Shown here one piece after another: positions 46,650 through 59,167 of a stretch of DNA of 64,000 nucleotides. Location of the stretch: NCBI RefSeq assembly GCF_000143415.4, contig NW_003314307.1:764331-828330 (forward strand), written 5' to 3'. A model generated the notes under the pieces. The model was not told where the DNA came from. It searched no databases and worked only from the letters and a program-made list of their open reading frames with translations. Numbering within the stretch: position 1 is the first letter of the stretch; each line of letters begins with the position of its first letter. A program made the translations under genes and the position numbers. The stretch comes from Selaginella moellendorffii. Lineage: Eukaryota; Streptophyta; Lycopodiopsida; Selaginellales; Selaginellaceae.

Positions 46650-48375
46650 TGATGCCATAGTAGCAAACCTCCCTAAATTCATAGGAGAATTGGAGGAAGA
46701 CCTAGGCTGCATTTGGAAAGTGTGAAATCATTTCTAGCAGCGATGGAGGACTCACAGGTGGCATACTTCTGCTTGTCACTTTCTGGTGAGGCTCTCTTGT
46801 GGCAGCTCACACAACAACAGGCGGTTAACTTTGAGTCTCTCACAAAGCTTTTCCTTACTCGTTTTGAGATGCTAGAGAGCAAAGATCATGTGATGGCAAA
46901 GCTTGATTTTATCTGTCAGCAACCGCAAGAGCCTCTAAGGGCTTCTAGATGTATATCTGAAAATGAACCTACATTCATGTGTTGCATCCTGATCTGGCTC
47001 AGAAAGTACATTACAACAAACCAACTATAGTGAAGGCTGTGACATTAGAGGCAGAAACTCAAGAGCCAAAGTACTTGATCGAGATGGGATCATCTTCCTC
47101 TATCTTTATATTCTCAGTGCATCAGAAATCAACATCATCATTGGAAATTTGCATGCAGGACGTTCTCACTACCATAGACAAAGGTCAAGAGAGAGAAGCT
47201 GCTAGCTTGATTGGCATCAACATGACTTGGATAGGAACACATTCCTATAAACTCGGTTGTTACCTCGACAGTCTCAGACCTAGTTGCAAAAACGTCTATT
47301 TACCAACAGGATGGCTTGCCTCTGGAATTTTTTCTAGCTTATCATGTGAACAGTTACTATAGACCATGAGGTCAAGGATGTGGTTTCCCATCAGACTGCT
47401 GTGCCTCCTAGTTATCACAATTCACCTCAGTGGCCACCACCACTGGCTCCGGTGGCTTGGCAACCAATGGTGTATTCAGTGCCATATTAGTCCCCAATTT
47501 TTGTTTCTACGAGGCACATAGAAGATCGTTGTTTCTGAGAAGCACAAATCTGTGGAGGCTTTATCCAAGGAGTTTTTAGACATGTTTGTGTGGAGTTATA
47601 AGGACTTGAAAGGTGTAGATCCTGATGTTATCATGCACCATATTCTACTCAAGACTAATGCAATACTGATTCAACAACCAGCTCACCAGATCAATCTTGT
47701 TCTTAAGCCTCTTATCAAGCAAGAGATTCAATTCAACTATATTTAGCTGGTGGAGGTCGCTAATTGGAGTGCTAGTACTTAAAGCTAATGGAAACTTAGA
47801 AGTAAGCAAGGTCCCGACTCTGTGTATATACTATTCTTGATGTGATGGCAGGAAAGGAAGTACACAGTTTTATGGATGGGTTTTCAAGTTATAACTAGAT
47901 TCAAATTGCAAAAGAGGACCAGCTTAAGACTTATTTTCACACGTCATGGGGAATTTTTTCTTATCAAGTTCTCCCTTTTGGAACTCTATCAACCTTTTAG
48001 CAGTTGGTGATGTTCATGTTTCATGACCTTATGTTACACTTTCTTCCTATTTATATAGATGACTTTGCCACAGGCACTAGCAGAGGTCACCTATCCAACT
48101 TTCTAGGCATTTTTTGTGTCCAAACTCAACTCATAATAAAAGTGTTAGTTTTTTGTACTAAGGCTCTTAAGGCACCTTTTCAATGTGTGAGGCATTGTTA
48201 ACTTCAGCAACATAGTTAACATAAGTCAAAGGAAAGCTCAACAGTTACATTAAGGCATTGGGAAAATTCACCTAGGGTAAGTAACTTAACCTACCTTAAA
48301 AGCTTGGGGGTGAGGAACCTCAAGATGAGGCCTAGGGAGGCTAGACATTTTTATCTTTTAGTCCTGGATCATAGA
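46650..48375 (+). mobile_element. Gypsy-like retrotransposon fragment C
   Basis: Gag-like sequence at 46713-47030 (FLAAMEDSQVAYFCLSLSGEA, followed by FESLTKLFLTRF) is followed by the N-terminal RT region at 47552-47746 (DMFVWSYKDLKGVDPDVIMH). A decayed RT core at about 47880-48080 has NQIQIAKEDQLKTYF, VLPFGTLST and IYIDDFATG. It ends with an LTR at 48196-48375. Frames are broken between the blocks, and RNase H and integrase are missing. Same family as fragment D. Confidence 0.7.
48196..48375 (+). repeat. LTR of element C
   Basis: Starts TGTTAACTTCAGCAAC. It aligns with 53487-53674 through shared blocks such as ACTTAACCTACC and GAGGAACCTCAAGA, ending GGATCATA. Confidence 0.65.
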
Positions 48376-48899
48376 AAGTTTTTTTTGGAGATTTTATAAA
48401 TTATAAACATGTTCACAAATTACAAAATATATAAATTAATGTGATTTGAAACTCTTTGATCACTCTCATAAAATCCTGGACATGATGACAAGAATGTAAT
48501 CTCTTGAGATTAGAGAGGTCTCATTTTGCCACAATTCTAAACAACATTGATTTAAATTTGAAGTTTGATCTAGTGTCTAACCTTCCTCCTCTCCCCTGAA
48601 ACTTCTAGAAGCATTCAAGGTGAAACATTGCGACATTTGAGTTTAAACCCTGAACAATTACATATTTTCTTCCAGAGATCGTTTCCACTGAGTGAGGAAG
48701 AATATCTCCTACACTTGGACGATGTGGCCAACGCTCTCCAGTGCTGGGGAGCCACGGTGATTCGCTCCAGCCTCGAGAAAACAGAAGAGAGGCCACGCAT
48801 TGGCAAAGCCGTGGACGAGTCGGATGGCCATGCCAATGAATGGATCAACCGGTAACTAAAAGCTCTTCGATAAACTCTTAGATCGATCCACTCGATCTC

Positions 48900-50150
48900 T
48901 TACAACAGTTGATGAATCGAGCTCAGGTCCACCGAGTCTGGCTTGAAAGGCATGCTGAAAACAAACTCGCTCGCGTCTGCTGCCCGACATAGTGTGTCAA
49001 TGACGCAGCTATGGAGTTTCTTACTGGACACCACGAAGAAATCCGAGCTTAGGCAGCTAAAGCATCGACGAGCAGCATCAACGTGGCCGGATCGACTGCA
49101 AGCCAGCAAGATCGAGACGAAAGAGCTCTCATCTGGCCGTAAACCATCGCAACTCATCGAGCTCAAGATCTGGAACGCTCTTTACGAGCAAAGGCTAGCG
49201 GTCTGGGATTGAGCGCAACAGGCCAGGAGAGAGTTCACACTGAGACGTCAGCCAAAACTAAGAATTCGCTCGTCTTTCTCGAAAGGTGGCGATGGCATTC
49301 TTTGCGAGAAAACGTAGAAGCCATGACACTCCACGCAACGAAGTTTCTCTCCGGCATGGAGTGAAAGATCGAGGCAGCGTTTCGAATGAATCCATTGCGC
49401 GCGTATCCGTCGAGCATAGCAGTCCAGGAAACCAAGCTCGCCTCCTCCATCGCCGGGAAGATCTCCTCGGCCTTGGACAGATGCCCGTTTTGGGCATACG
49501 CTGCGAGCATCGCTGTGCAGGCGATGAGATTCCACTCGGCCATGGCACGAAAGAAGAAATCCTCGGCGCTCGCCAGATCTGAATCTTGGATGTAAGCCAA
49601 GAGCATCGAATTCCAGGAAGAATCGATCTTGGCGGGCATGGAATCAAATAGCTTTCTCGCTTCGACGGCATGCCCGAGCTGGGCATACACGGTGATCATC
49701 GCGTTCCAACACAGCTCGTCCCGGACGGGGGTAGAATCAAAGAGAAACCGCGCCGATTCCAAATCCCCGAGCGAGCGTGTGGATCATGGTAGTGATCGTG
49801 ATGGCGTCGTGCTCCGGCATGGCGACGAAGAGGATACGTACACGGCACAGATGCCCTCTCTTGGCATACGCGTCCAGCATCGCATTGCAAGAGACGAGGT
49901 CGCGGTTGGGCATCTGGGCGAAGAAGAGCTCTGCCACTTTGATCGCCTCTTCTCCCTCCATTTCCCCTGCCACCAAGAATGCCGAGAGCATTGTGTAAGG
50001 AGACGAGGCTCCTCTCGGGCATGGAATTGAATTGGGATTTGGTAGCAGCCAAATGCCTAGCTGTGGCATATGCGGCAAGCATTCCATTCCACGCAATCAA
50101 ATCCCACTCTGGCATTGACTGGGCTTGATTTATTAATTTTGTTTCGGGCG
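48900..50150 (-). pseudogene. PPR gene broken by frameshifts
   Basis: PPR motifs of the pure PLS/short-spaced type read through three frames: 49737-50096 (VSCNAMLDAYAKRGHL), 49235-49762 (CWNAMITVYAQLGHAVEARK, SWTAMLDGYARNGFI) and 48900-49166 (FVSILLACSRSGHVDAARR). Several frameshifts are needed to link them, and no clean start or end is visible. 48605-48855 may be a remnant of its 3' part. Probably a dead relative of the intact PPR gene at 4862. Confidence 0.75.
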
Positions 50151-50464
50151 AGATTGCACACATGAAGTCATATCCATTTTTCCCGTGCATAAATTTTACA
50201 AATTGTACATGTGGGACAACAATGCATTATAAATCTCTTCGGTATATAAAAATGTCAGAGAGCGAGACGAAAATTTAAATAAAAAACAATTACCATTACT
50301 CTAGCAAAGTTACAGGCAGGGTAAATTCATCTTATCGAGACCTAAAGTAAGCTTTGGCTTGCAAAAGACTCAAGCACTTATTATATAAAAGACCAATCAC
50401 CATAGATCTTGTATTGTCTCGGCATATATAAATATATGATCCAGAGCACAATTGTCTCTAATAT

Positions 50465-51660
50465 TTGACCATGATGTGCTGCCTAAGATCCTTTCGCTTG
50501 TTTTCACGAACCATCTTTGTTTGGGTTTGGTTGACAGCTCCGTCAACATTGTATTACACTATTTCTTCATTTTTCTCGAAAAGTTTACTGGAGAAAACCT
50601 TTTCTCTCATTTTTTATTAAATTCTTCAGATCCATAAAATTGGCCTTCAGTGATAGTTTTGATGCACCATTCCTAGTTCTCAAGCAGCTCCTAAACACCT
50701 AAATTGGAAGTATGATAAATATCTTCCAAGGTGAGATGTGCAAAAGACTTTTTAATACCCTCTCCACATTAAAATTACATCTTGTGAAACAAAAAAGCTA
50801 TGAACTAGTGAAAAAAACTAGAGTACCTGTGAACATCAGTTCTCAGATGCTTCGTAAAGCGCTCTCTAGTTACTCCAAATGAGTAGTGCAAGAAGAAGTG
50901 TGTCATCGTGACAGTGACATCAGAGTACTTCTAAACTTGGGGTGGAAAACTTCTCGAGCAGCAGGCATGTCTCCACACTGAGCAAGCATGTGAGTAGTGG
51001 ATTCCGCTCTCCCGGATCTGCGAGTGGAGCTATTCTCTGCTAAGTCGCCACGTGCCTTGAGCGCCACCATGAAAAGTCTGAGCGTTTGGCTGCCGGTTTG
51101 CTCGTAGCACTCAAGAGCAAAGGTTGTTCTTGGCATATCCCAGGAAACAATGTTTTGCTGCTCCATGCAAAGTCTCAGCGTTTGGAGGCAGGCCAGCTTC
51201 TCGTTGCATCTGATAGAAGACGTGCATGTTCGTGTTCCAGGCAACCAACGTCGTGTTTCTTTGTCCTCCTGAACACTTCTGATGGTTCCACAGTCCACGA
51301 GGCTGCTTGGGACGAATGCATACGGCTTTGTATTCACAATTTGCGAGGTAGACCAACCTATCCTGTTCTTCGTCCCATCCTGTTGAACAACCTGTGTTGC
51401 AAGCCGCAGTGTAGACTTCGACCATACTATCACAATTGCACTTGCTTGATTCCCGGCTTGACTCTGGAGAAACTTATCTGGCTGCTATGCCCTGCACTGC
51501 TTCTTCTCATTGAAATTGAGATTTGAGCGCCTGCAAGAACAGAGAGCAAAAGTAGTACGTTACCTTTTCTCAAACCTTTCGTCTCAAGAAACTTCTCTGG
51601 CCTTTGGAGGTGCACTAACGTCTGCTCCCCCGTCACTCTAGAGGATAGCTCAGTCAAATC
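50465..51660 (-). pseudogene. PPR-derived fragment, duplicated at 63.55-64 kb
   Basis: Minus-strand frames show PPR-like pieces in mixed frames: NMHVFYQMQREAGLPPNA, ARGDLAENSS (followed by LHSQIRES in another frame) and MLAQCGDMPAAREVF. The nucleotide sequence 51030-51276 recurs nearly unchanged at 63750-64000, and 50470-50620 resembles 63560-63680. Stops and frame changes argue against function. Confidence 0.6.
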
Positions 51661-51855
51661 GAAACTTGGTAGGTTCTTGCTCTATTTTCCAGTCCATGTT
51701 CCGAGCCAGCTGTGAAATAACTTCCAAGTCTGGTAGTTGACCCTTGTATGTGATCTGAGCAAGAGCCTGCTGTCTTCTTGCTCTGCAACTTCATCTCCTT
51801 GAAGATTGTTTGTACACAATCTTCCATGTGACAACGCATGTACTGTGCTGACTTA

Positions 51856-51959
51856 CGCGTCATTGCCAGTGTTGGCAAGACACTTTGAGGAGAATCTTAG
51901 AGTGCCATTGCTGTGCGAACCACGAGTGTGAGCTTCCAGCTGTTTCTTCACAACGATGG

Positions 51960-51990
<31 letters not shown>

Positions 51991-52349
51991 TGTGGCGTCC
52001 TCCATGGTGGTGACCATGGTGGTGAACAACCAGAGGAGCTCCATCACCGTGATGATGATGGTACACTGCTGCTGCTGGAGCTGGATGGTGGTGGTGAGCA
52101 TGATCGAGGATAGCAGGCGCTGGAGCTAGATGAGCAGGGTGGCTGCGCTGGGGCTCGATCTGGAGCGTCACCTTGAAGAACTGGAGCTAAAGCTGGCGCT
52201 GGCTCGTGGCCTTGGTGTCCATGGTGGTGTGCTGGATGTGCTGGAGCTAGAGCTGGAGCTCGTGGGTGTGAAGCTCGGTGATGGCCGCCATGCCAGGGCA
52301 CTTGAGCTGGGCGGGCAAGCATTGGGGCGGCGTGAGTGCGAGAGACCAT
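51856..52349 (-). other. His/Ala/Pro-rich open frames over a GGT-type repeat
   Basis: The plus strand has (GGT)n and GGAGCT repeats. The minus strand translates to His-, Pro- and Ala-rich chains starting MVSRTHAAPMLARPAQ, with a shift between two frames near 52170. It might be a low-complexity protein gene with one intron, but the frames are largely produced by the repeats and no domain is recognisable. Confidence 0.3.
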
Positions 52350-52779
52350 AGCTTACCTGACGAGAGCTTCGACAATAGAAAAATCCAAGCGAGAAAGATT
52401 ATAACCTAACCCTTGACTTAGAAAAAATAAAGAGGTACTTTTGGCTTTGTGAAAACAAAAACAGCTGGTGACGCTGTGCAAGGGTGCCATTGGGCTTGAG
52501 CATGCCAAAGAGCCCAAACCTAGATGATTTAATCTCACAATCACGAAATGCTCTAGGTACAAATATTTCAAAAAGAGAAAATAATTTTAATTTGATAGCA
52601 ACTCCTTTTTAGGCTCAATCTTAATGTAATAAATGAAACTTTTTTACTTGTTTTTCAAACCTTTGGAAACTTAGCACTCATTGAATGCAAGTCATGGAGC
52701 TCATGGAAACATAGAGCATCAGCGTGAACAAACTATTTCCTTTTCAAAAAAGTGGGAAAAAGAAACACAAGATAAATGT

Positions 52780-53674
52780 CTATCCATTGTTATTTTGATG
52801 GTCTCGGGATGTACTTGATGAGTTTTCTGATGTTTTTCCATTTGAACTTCCTCATGGGTTACCTCCATTACGAGGTGTGGAGCATGGGATTACATTGGAG
52901 CTGGGGACGCGGCCAATTTACCGGCGTCCATTTCGGTTAAGTTATGCGGTTTACTTGGAGAAGGTTTTTCCTGATTTTGGTTTGTCGGAGGACATCATTA
53001 GTGATCGAGATTCAAAGTTCACTAGTGGATTTTGGAAAAGTTTTGCAAAGGCTATACAAGTGACTTTGAAACTCTCGAGTGGAGATCATCCTCAGACGGA
53101 TGGACAAACTGAGCATGTGAATCAGGCGGTGAAGGATATGCTACGTTGTAGCATTGGTCAAAGGCAAGGACAGTGGGATTTATATCTTCCGTTGGTGCAA
53201 TTTGCTTACAAAAATAGCCAACACAGTAGAACCAAGCTAAGTCCTTACTTTGCCATGTTTGGAAAGCATCCTCGAACAACAGTGGAGTTGGGATTGCATT
53301 TGAGTAAGGACGTTCAAGATAAGCTTGATTCCGAGGCAATTGATCTAGCCACAGAACTTGATGAGATTTTGGTGGTGTGTAAATGGAATTTGCAAGTAGC
53401 TCAGGAGCTTGAGCAAGATTCCCTAGAAAGGGTGATCACCGGCACAACTCGTCCTTGGGACAAGGACTTTGTTGGGGGGGAAGAATTGTTAGGCGTCAGC
53501 TTTGACTACATGGTCAACGTCGGTTAAAGGGAGGCTCAAAGGTATATTAAGGCATGTTAGGGTAAGGGACTTAACCTACCCTAGAGCTCACAGTGGAGCT
53601 TTTGAGGAACCTCAAGAGGTGGCGTAGCATAGTCTAGGGCAACTAGATCTTTGTCTTTGCACCGGATCATAACA
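52780..53674 (+). mobile_element. Gypsy-like retrotransposon fragment D
   Basis: One 216-residue frame (52877-53527) starts with RT N-terminal sequence (HGITLELGTRPIYRRPFRL). It passes directly into the second half of the integrase core (DIISDRDSKFTSGFWKSF, then GDHPQTDGQTEHVNQ) and its C-terminal part. The RT core, RNase H, integrase zinc finger and first integrase Asp are deleted at about 52942. A polypurine tract TTGGGGGGGAAGAAT (53472-53486) and an LTR follow. Confidence 0.75.
53487..53674 (+). repeat. LTR of element D
   Basis: Starts TGTTAGGCGTCAGC right after the polypurine tract and ends CATAACA. It aligns with 48196-48375. Confidence 0.7.
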
Positions 53675-53688
53675 TTGGTATTAGACGG
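53675..53688 (+). other. Primer-binding-site-like sequence after the D LTR
   Basis: TTGGTATTAGACGG directly after the LTR end resembles the initiator-Met primer-binding consensus TGGTATCAGAGC. A PBS is expected after a 5' LTR, yet this LTR is preceded by pol and a PPT. Confidence 0.5.
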
Positions 53689-53774
53689 TGCAACATCCAT
53701 CCATAGCTCCCCCAAAGGTCAACACCAGTAAAATTGCTCAAAACACCTGGAACGATCCAATAATTGAACATATT

Positions 53775-53847
53775 TGGAGATGCTGGGTATCGATCTCGGT
53801 GCCTCTTGCATGCTAAGTGAGCACTCTACCATTTGAGCTACATCCCC
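53775..53847 (-). tRNA. tRNA-Ala(AGC) pseudogene
   Basis: The 73-nt minus-strand sequence starts GGGGATGTAGCTCAAATGG, has anticodon AGC in TTAGCAT, a GATCGATA T-loop region and ends ATCTCCA. The acceptor stem pairs fully and keeps G3:U70, the known alanine identity pair. The anticodon stem has two mismatches and the T stem two more. Each is explained by CpG changing to TpG or CpA from the normal plant tRNA-Ala. It is therefore probably a methylated, decayed copy. Confidence 0.7.
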
Positions 53848-53849
53848 TT

Positions 53850-54743
53850 AGCAAAGAAACAAAAATGCTAATCTTTTCTCTTCACCATTCTAATACTCAT
53901 TCTTGGAGATTCTGGCATCTTTTGTTGCATTTCAAGAGCCTTTTGAGTGATGAGCTTTGGAAAGACCACCATCTCCAGTAGGTTTCTATAGGCAAGCATC
54001 TGCATCTGCAGGCAACCATGAAGAATGTTACTAATGCTTATAATAATAATAATAGTATTCACAAGAGGGGGACGAAAAGAGAGTGTTATTCAATAGGATG
54101 AGTAAAGCAATTGGTAAAACCAACACAATATAAATTAATTGGTATGATCTTCAGTAGCAATCAAATTGTATAAACACTAATATTATTTGGTATTTTGGTT
54201 TGCTAGTAAACATATTTAGCTACATAATTGTATAGCTAAAAGTCTTTTAAACTGAGTAACTTTTTTTTCTTACAAAATTTCAAAATTGGAAACATCACCT
54301 TTACATTCTTTCAAAGTTTAAATGCATTTGCTTTTGGTCTCTCATAGCCTCTGAACAAACAAATAGAGATATTGGGCACACTTGATCAATTCAAAAAAAC
54401 TAATTATTAAAAGCTTACTAGGTGATGGATTTGTTTCAAGGTGGCCTCTCTTCATTCCTTGTATTCTAAGCATGTTGCCTACCTGGATATTGCATAAAAA
54501 CCAAAGTAATGCCTTTAGAACTTGTAAGTTGTAACAAGGAAATCAATGCCTTCCTATTGACCTCAAGAATGTACAACTTAATGTACTTTCAAGCGGATCT
54601 GGTAATAAAGAGAGCCAAGTCAACAAAAGGAGTCATTAAGAATATTTTAAAAATATTTTGGTACACTAAAGAATATTTTCTTAATGTTTTAGTGGCAAAC
54701 AGGTATTTTAAACAAAATAGTAATTTAAATAATATTTAGATCT
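53850..54743. other. AT-rich DNA without a gene
   Basis: No coding signal. 54640-54743 belongs to a repeat also found at about 62435-62545; element B is inserted in it. Confidence 0.5.
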
Positions 54744-54893
54744 TGTGAGGTCCAAGTGTATGGTTACGATGCCATATACTAATATTAGCATAGTAGGATT
54801 TTGGTAGCTGTTAGATTGGTTTCAATTCCGACCACTTGCTCCTGTATATAAACTAGGGTTTTTGGGCTAATTGATATGCACATTTTCTGTAAA
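54744..54893 (+). repeat. 5' LTR of element B
   Basis: Starts TGTGAGGTCCAAGTG and shares the block ACCACTTGCTCCTGTATATA with the other LTRs. The 3' end is diverged, so its limit is approximate. Confidence 0.65.
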
Positions 54894-57663
54894 TGAGGGG
54901 CACCATTGATTGTCCCTGAGGAGTGCTCAAATTTAGGATTTTTGATTTAAATATAACTTTTGCATTGTCTAGATATAACTTTTTCCATTTCCTTTCTTTT
55001 GTTCTTTCCTTTCAAGATCTAGCTTTTTGCATTGTTTAGATCTCCCTTTCCTTTTAGCCTTTTTTCATCTCTCTTTTTTTGCTTTTTCCTTTTTGTTCAT
55101 CTTTATGGCAAATTAGCAATCTCCTCCTTTTTTGACTCTGGAGCAGCAGTTGGTATAATTGTTTGATGCTATGCGATTATAATTGAACAACTAAACTCAG
55201 TTGATGGCGGCATTCATGGCACGTAGTACAACTCCTCTTATTCTTAGTGCCAATCTTCGTGTTCAGCTAGAGTTCTTTCGCAGGAATCCTAGGGATGATG
55301 TGTACCATTGGTTCGATCACTTCACGGTGATTGGTATATATCATTCTTGGGATGATGTTTAACATTTGCATGAGTTTCCTACATATCTCCAAGGGACAGC
55401 ATTGCAGTAGTACAATGGTTTGAACGCAGCTACATGGGGATTGGAATATTCTCCCAGGCATCTTTAAACACACATTTGGACATGCCGACGATTGTGATGA
55501 TACTTTCCAATAATTGCATTGTTTTTGTCAAAGGCCATTTGAGTTAGTGATGCAATTTAGCATTCGTTTCTATAGCCTCTTGCTTCATGCGGAGCCAAAT
55601 ATGTCGAAGCGGATCAAGTTAGGAATGTTGTGGCCAGCACTTCCTCAAGATTTTGTCAGACTTATACATGCATTTGCTCCCACCACCCTTGACGATGCTC
55701 TTCGCTTGGTACAACATTATAAGACATTGCCTCTTCCACTTCTGGCTTTACATCCTTCAGCTCCACTTCCTATGTGTGATGGTCCTGTTCCAAGGGAAGT
55801 TAATGTTGCTACTGCTCAAGTCCAAGGACAAGGGCGAGGCTATGGTCGTGATATTCGTTGTTAGGTGTGTGATGAAATTGGTCATACTTATCGGCGTTGT
55901 TGGTGTTTTCCAAATTGGTGGCCACCATTTCCTGAGTGGACACCTTGGCATAAACAACATCTTGTTGATGCTGATGTAGTGGAAGTTTTAGACACTAAGA
56001 TGCATCTGGGAAACAAGGAGTCACGCGAATAATGAAGGGACCTTACATAAATAAGTTAATGACCCTTTATATTTTTTTCGGAAGTATCGTCAATGGGTTC
56101 ACTCAACACCAGTTCATCTAGTGTTTACTTTCTAAGCTTATTTTTATAACAAGCAATCTCCTATTATTTTCTCTATGTTGGTTGATATAGGTTTGAGTTT
56201 ATCTTCTATTGCTTAACCTGTTGCCACATATTGCCATCTACACTTGTGTCGTGCAGTGGAGCCAATTTTCATTGTTTATGGCAATGACCGTACATATGCA
56301 TATGCATGGGATGAAGCAAACTTAGTTGTGCATGTGGGCGATCTCGAGCTTGGGTTGCAATCATTGTGGGTGGTGCCAAGTCAAGCTTTTAACTTCATCC
56401 TTAGTATAGATTGGTTGCAACGCAATTATACCAAGTATGACTTTAACACTTTTTCCCTTTGTCTCATATTTCTTTATATTTCATCCATTCCTCTCACTTC
56501 TGTACTCTTCGTCCCTCTACTTCTACCTCTACTTCCATTTCTTTTATCCCCGCACTACTTCCTCCTATGTTTCCATTTTGTTATACTCTTCTCTTTTTCG
56601 ATCCCTCCGACAATCTTTGTGTTGCAGCAGTTGACCGGCTCATGAAAGAGTATTTTAATCTATTTGAATTTGACCTATTGTCTAGGGCCAAGATTGCCAC
56701 ATGTCATCTAATTCCAACCAAGAATGCTCGTCCAATTAAGGTTCCTGTTTGTCATCGATCACCCAAAGAGATCAAGATTTTTACCTACAAACATCAAGGA
56801 GATGTTGGAGAAGGGTGTTATTTGGATGTCGTGGAGTCCTTGGGCATGTGAACCTCATCTTGTGATGAAGCCTGATGGGAGTATTTGTTTTTACATTGAC
56901 TATTATCCATTAAACGAAGTGACAATCCCGGATGTGTACCCTTTTCCTTACACGGCTGATCTCTTGGATTGTCTGGGGCAAAGTTGTTAGTTCACCAAGT
57001 TAAATCTTGCTTCTGGTTATTGGCAAATATTGATGGCCAAAGAAGATATTCCTAAGACCGCTTTTTGTACACCGTTTGGTTTGTACGAGTTCTTGGTGAT
57101 GCCATTTGGTTTGAACAATGCTCTTGCAACTTTTCAATGGATGATGGACGAGGTTCTTTGCGATATGTTGGAGATAACTACTGACTTCATTAATGATATC
57201 TTGATCCACTCAGAGGGGACATGGGAGGAGCACTTTCATGATGTTTGTAAAGTGTTGGATCAGTTATGGGATGTTAGTTTAAGTTGAAGCGATTGAAGTG
57301 CATTTTTGAGTCCAAAGACACGACTTATCTTGTGTACTATATTTCTCGTGAGGGTTTGCAAGTTGATCATGGCAAATTTGTGGCTATTCTAAAGTTCCTT
57401 ACTCTAAAGTGTGTGAATGATATATAGCGCTTCCTAGGCAAGGTGCAATATCCCGGTCGTTTTGTGGATCATTTTTCTACACCGTTGCAAATATTGCTGA
57501 AGTCATCAATGTCATATTTCATCTAGTCTTCAGATTGTGAGCAAGCATTTGTGGATCTCAAAGAGATATTGACAACTCCTCTGGTTTTGGCATATCCTAA
57601 CTACACTCGACCTTTTATTTTGCATGTGGATATTTTTGATATTAGTCTTAGAAGTGTATTGAT

Positions 57664-57757
57664 GCAAAAAAGCCTGAGTGTGCCTGGTCAGTGCCATCCC
57701 ATTGTATATATAAGCCGTACATAGCAGCACCATCCCATTGTATATATAAACTGTACA
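57664..57757 (+). repeat. Short tandem duplication in RNase H of element B
   Basis: CCATCCCATTGTATATATAA occurs twice, about 45 bp apart, duplicating the HPIVYI part of the RNase H reading frame. Confidence 0.75.
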
Positions 57758-59167
57758 TTACAACTGACGGAGGTGAACTACTCCACGATAAAGAAAGAGT
57801 GTTTAGCAGCAGTCTAGGGTTTCGAGAAACTTCATGCATATCTACATGGTTCTTGGATGTTACTTGAAGGTGATCATGCTACTGTTACTTCATTATTGAA
57901 GTAGAAAAACCTGGTTGATCATACTGCTCGGTGGGCTTTAAAGCTTCAGATGTTTGATTTTGATGTTATTCATCACCTAAGGAGTTATATGGCTAATGTT
58001 GATGCCTTTTCTTGAGCTCTTCTTCCTTCTTCTCTTTCTTCTCATATTTCTAACAAGCTTGTTGTTCCAGCATCTGTGAATTTTCTAGACGAGGATTCTG
58101 TGCCGTCGGCAGTTGCTATACTTGACATTCAGTATCCACAAAGTGTAGAACAAGATTTACCTTCTCTTGATGAGGTTCGCGAGGCTCAAAAAGATTCAAA
58201 TGCTTTGAGATGGGTTTGAGAATCTTGCATCACTTGCTGATAACTTGCCATTCTGGCATTTACATTCTCAATATCACCTTGAAGACAGCCTTCTTTATTT
58301 TATAGGGACAGATCCTGATGATCCTTTATGGCTAGTGGTGCCTTTTATCTTTATTTTACAATTTCTCCATGCCTACCATAATTCTCTTATTCTAGACGAG
58401 CATATGGGATATCATTGTGTGATTGAAAAGCTGCACAAGTCTTTCTATTGGCCAAAGATGCAACGTGATGTTATCCAGTATATATGTAGTTACATTTGGT
58501 GCTAAGCTCATAAGACGTTCAAAGGGATGATCACAAAGTACGTGAACTTTCAGCATTCAAATTGAGATGGTTATTTGCCGTCTCTTTGGTATGCATATGT
58601 CACAGGGGTGCAAAATTTTGTTGTTGCTTCACCATATAAACTTCTATGTGGTCATGATCTAATATTACCAACAGAGCTGAGTTTACCTTCACAATTGTCA
58701 TGAGCTACCGATACTAGGTTGTGGGATCAGTATTTGATGAGCATTCTTCCACTTGTTCGAGTAGAGTTTACCAAACACTTAGGCCGTGTACAAGTGGGAC
58801 AACAATAATGCTACAAGTCCCATCATTGTCCGCCTGTGGAGTACAAAGTGGATGATATAGTGTTAGTCTGTTTTCCCCATCTTACAGTATGTGGTTTATC
58901 TAAAGGGCTCCTTGCTCAGTGAAAAGGATTATATTGAGTATTGCAGCAAGTTGGACCATAAGTTTATGAGGTTTGGCATGACATCCAATAGGCCGATCCT
59001 CAAAAAATTGTACATGTGTAACGGTTGAAACACTTTGTATTAAAGGATTAGAAATAGTTAATACCACATATAAATCCGCCAATGCCTCCTCCTAACATTC
59101 TTCCAGATCCCAGCCCATCTACAAAAGAACCCTAATGGTCTTCCATTATTCTGAGAGGAGGGGATGA

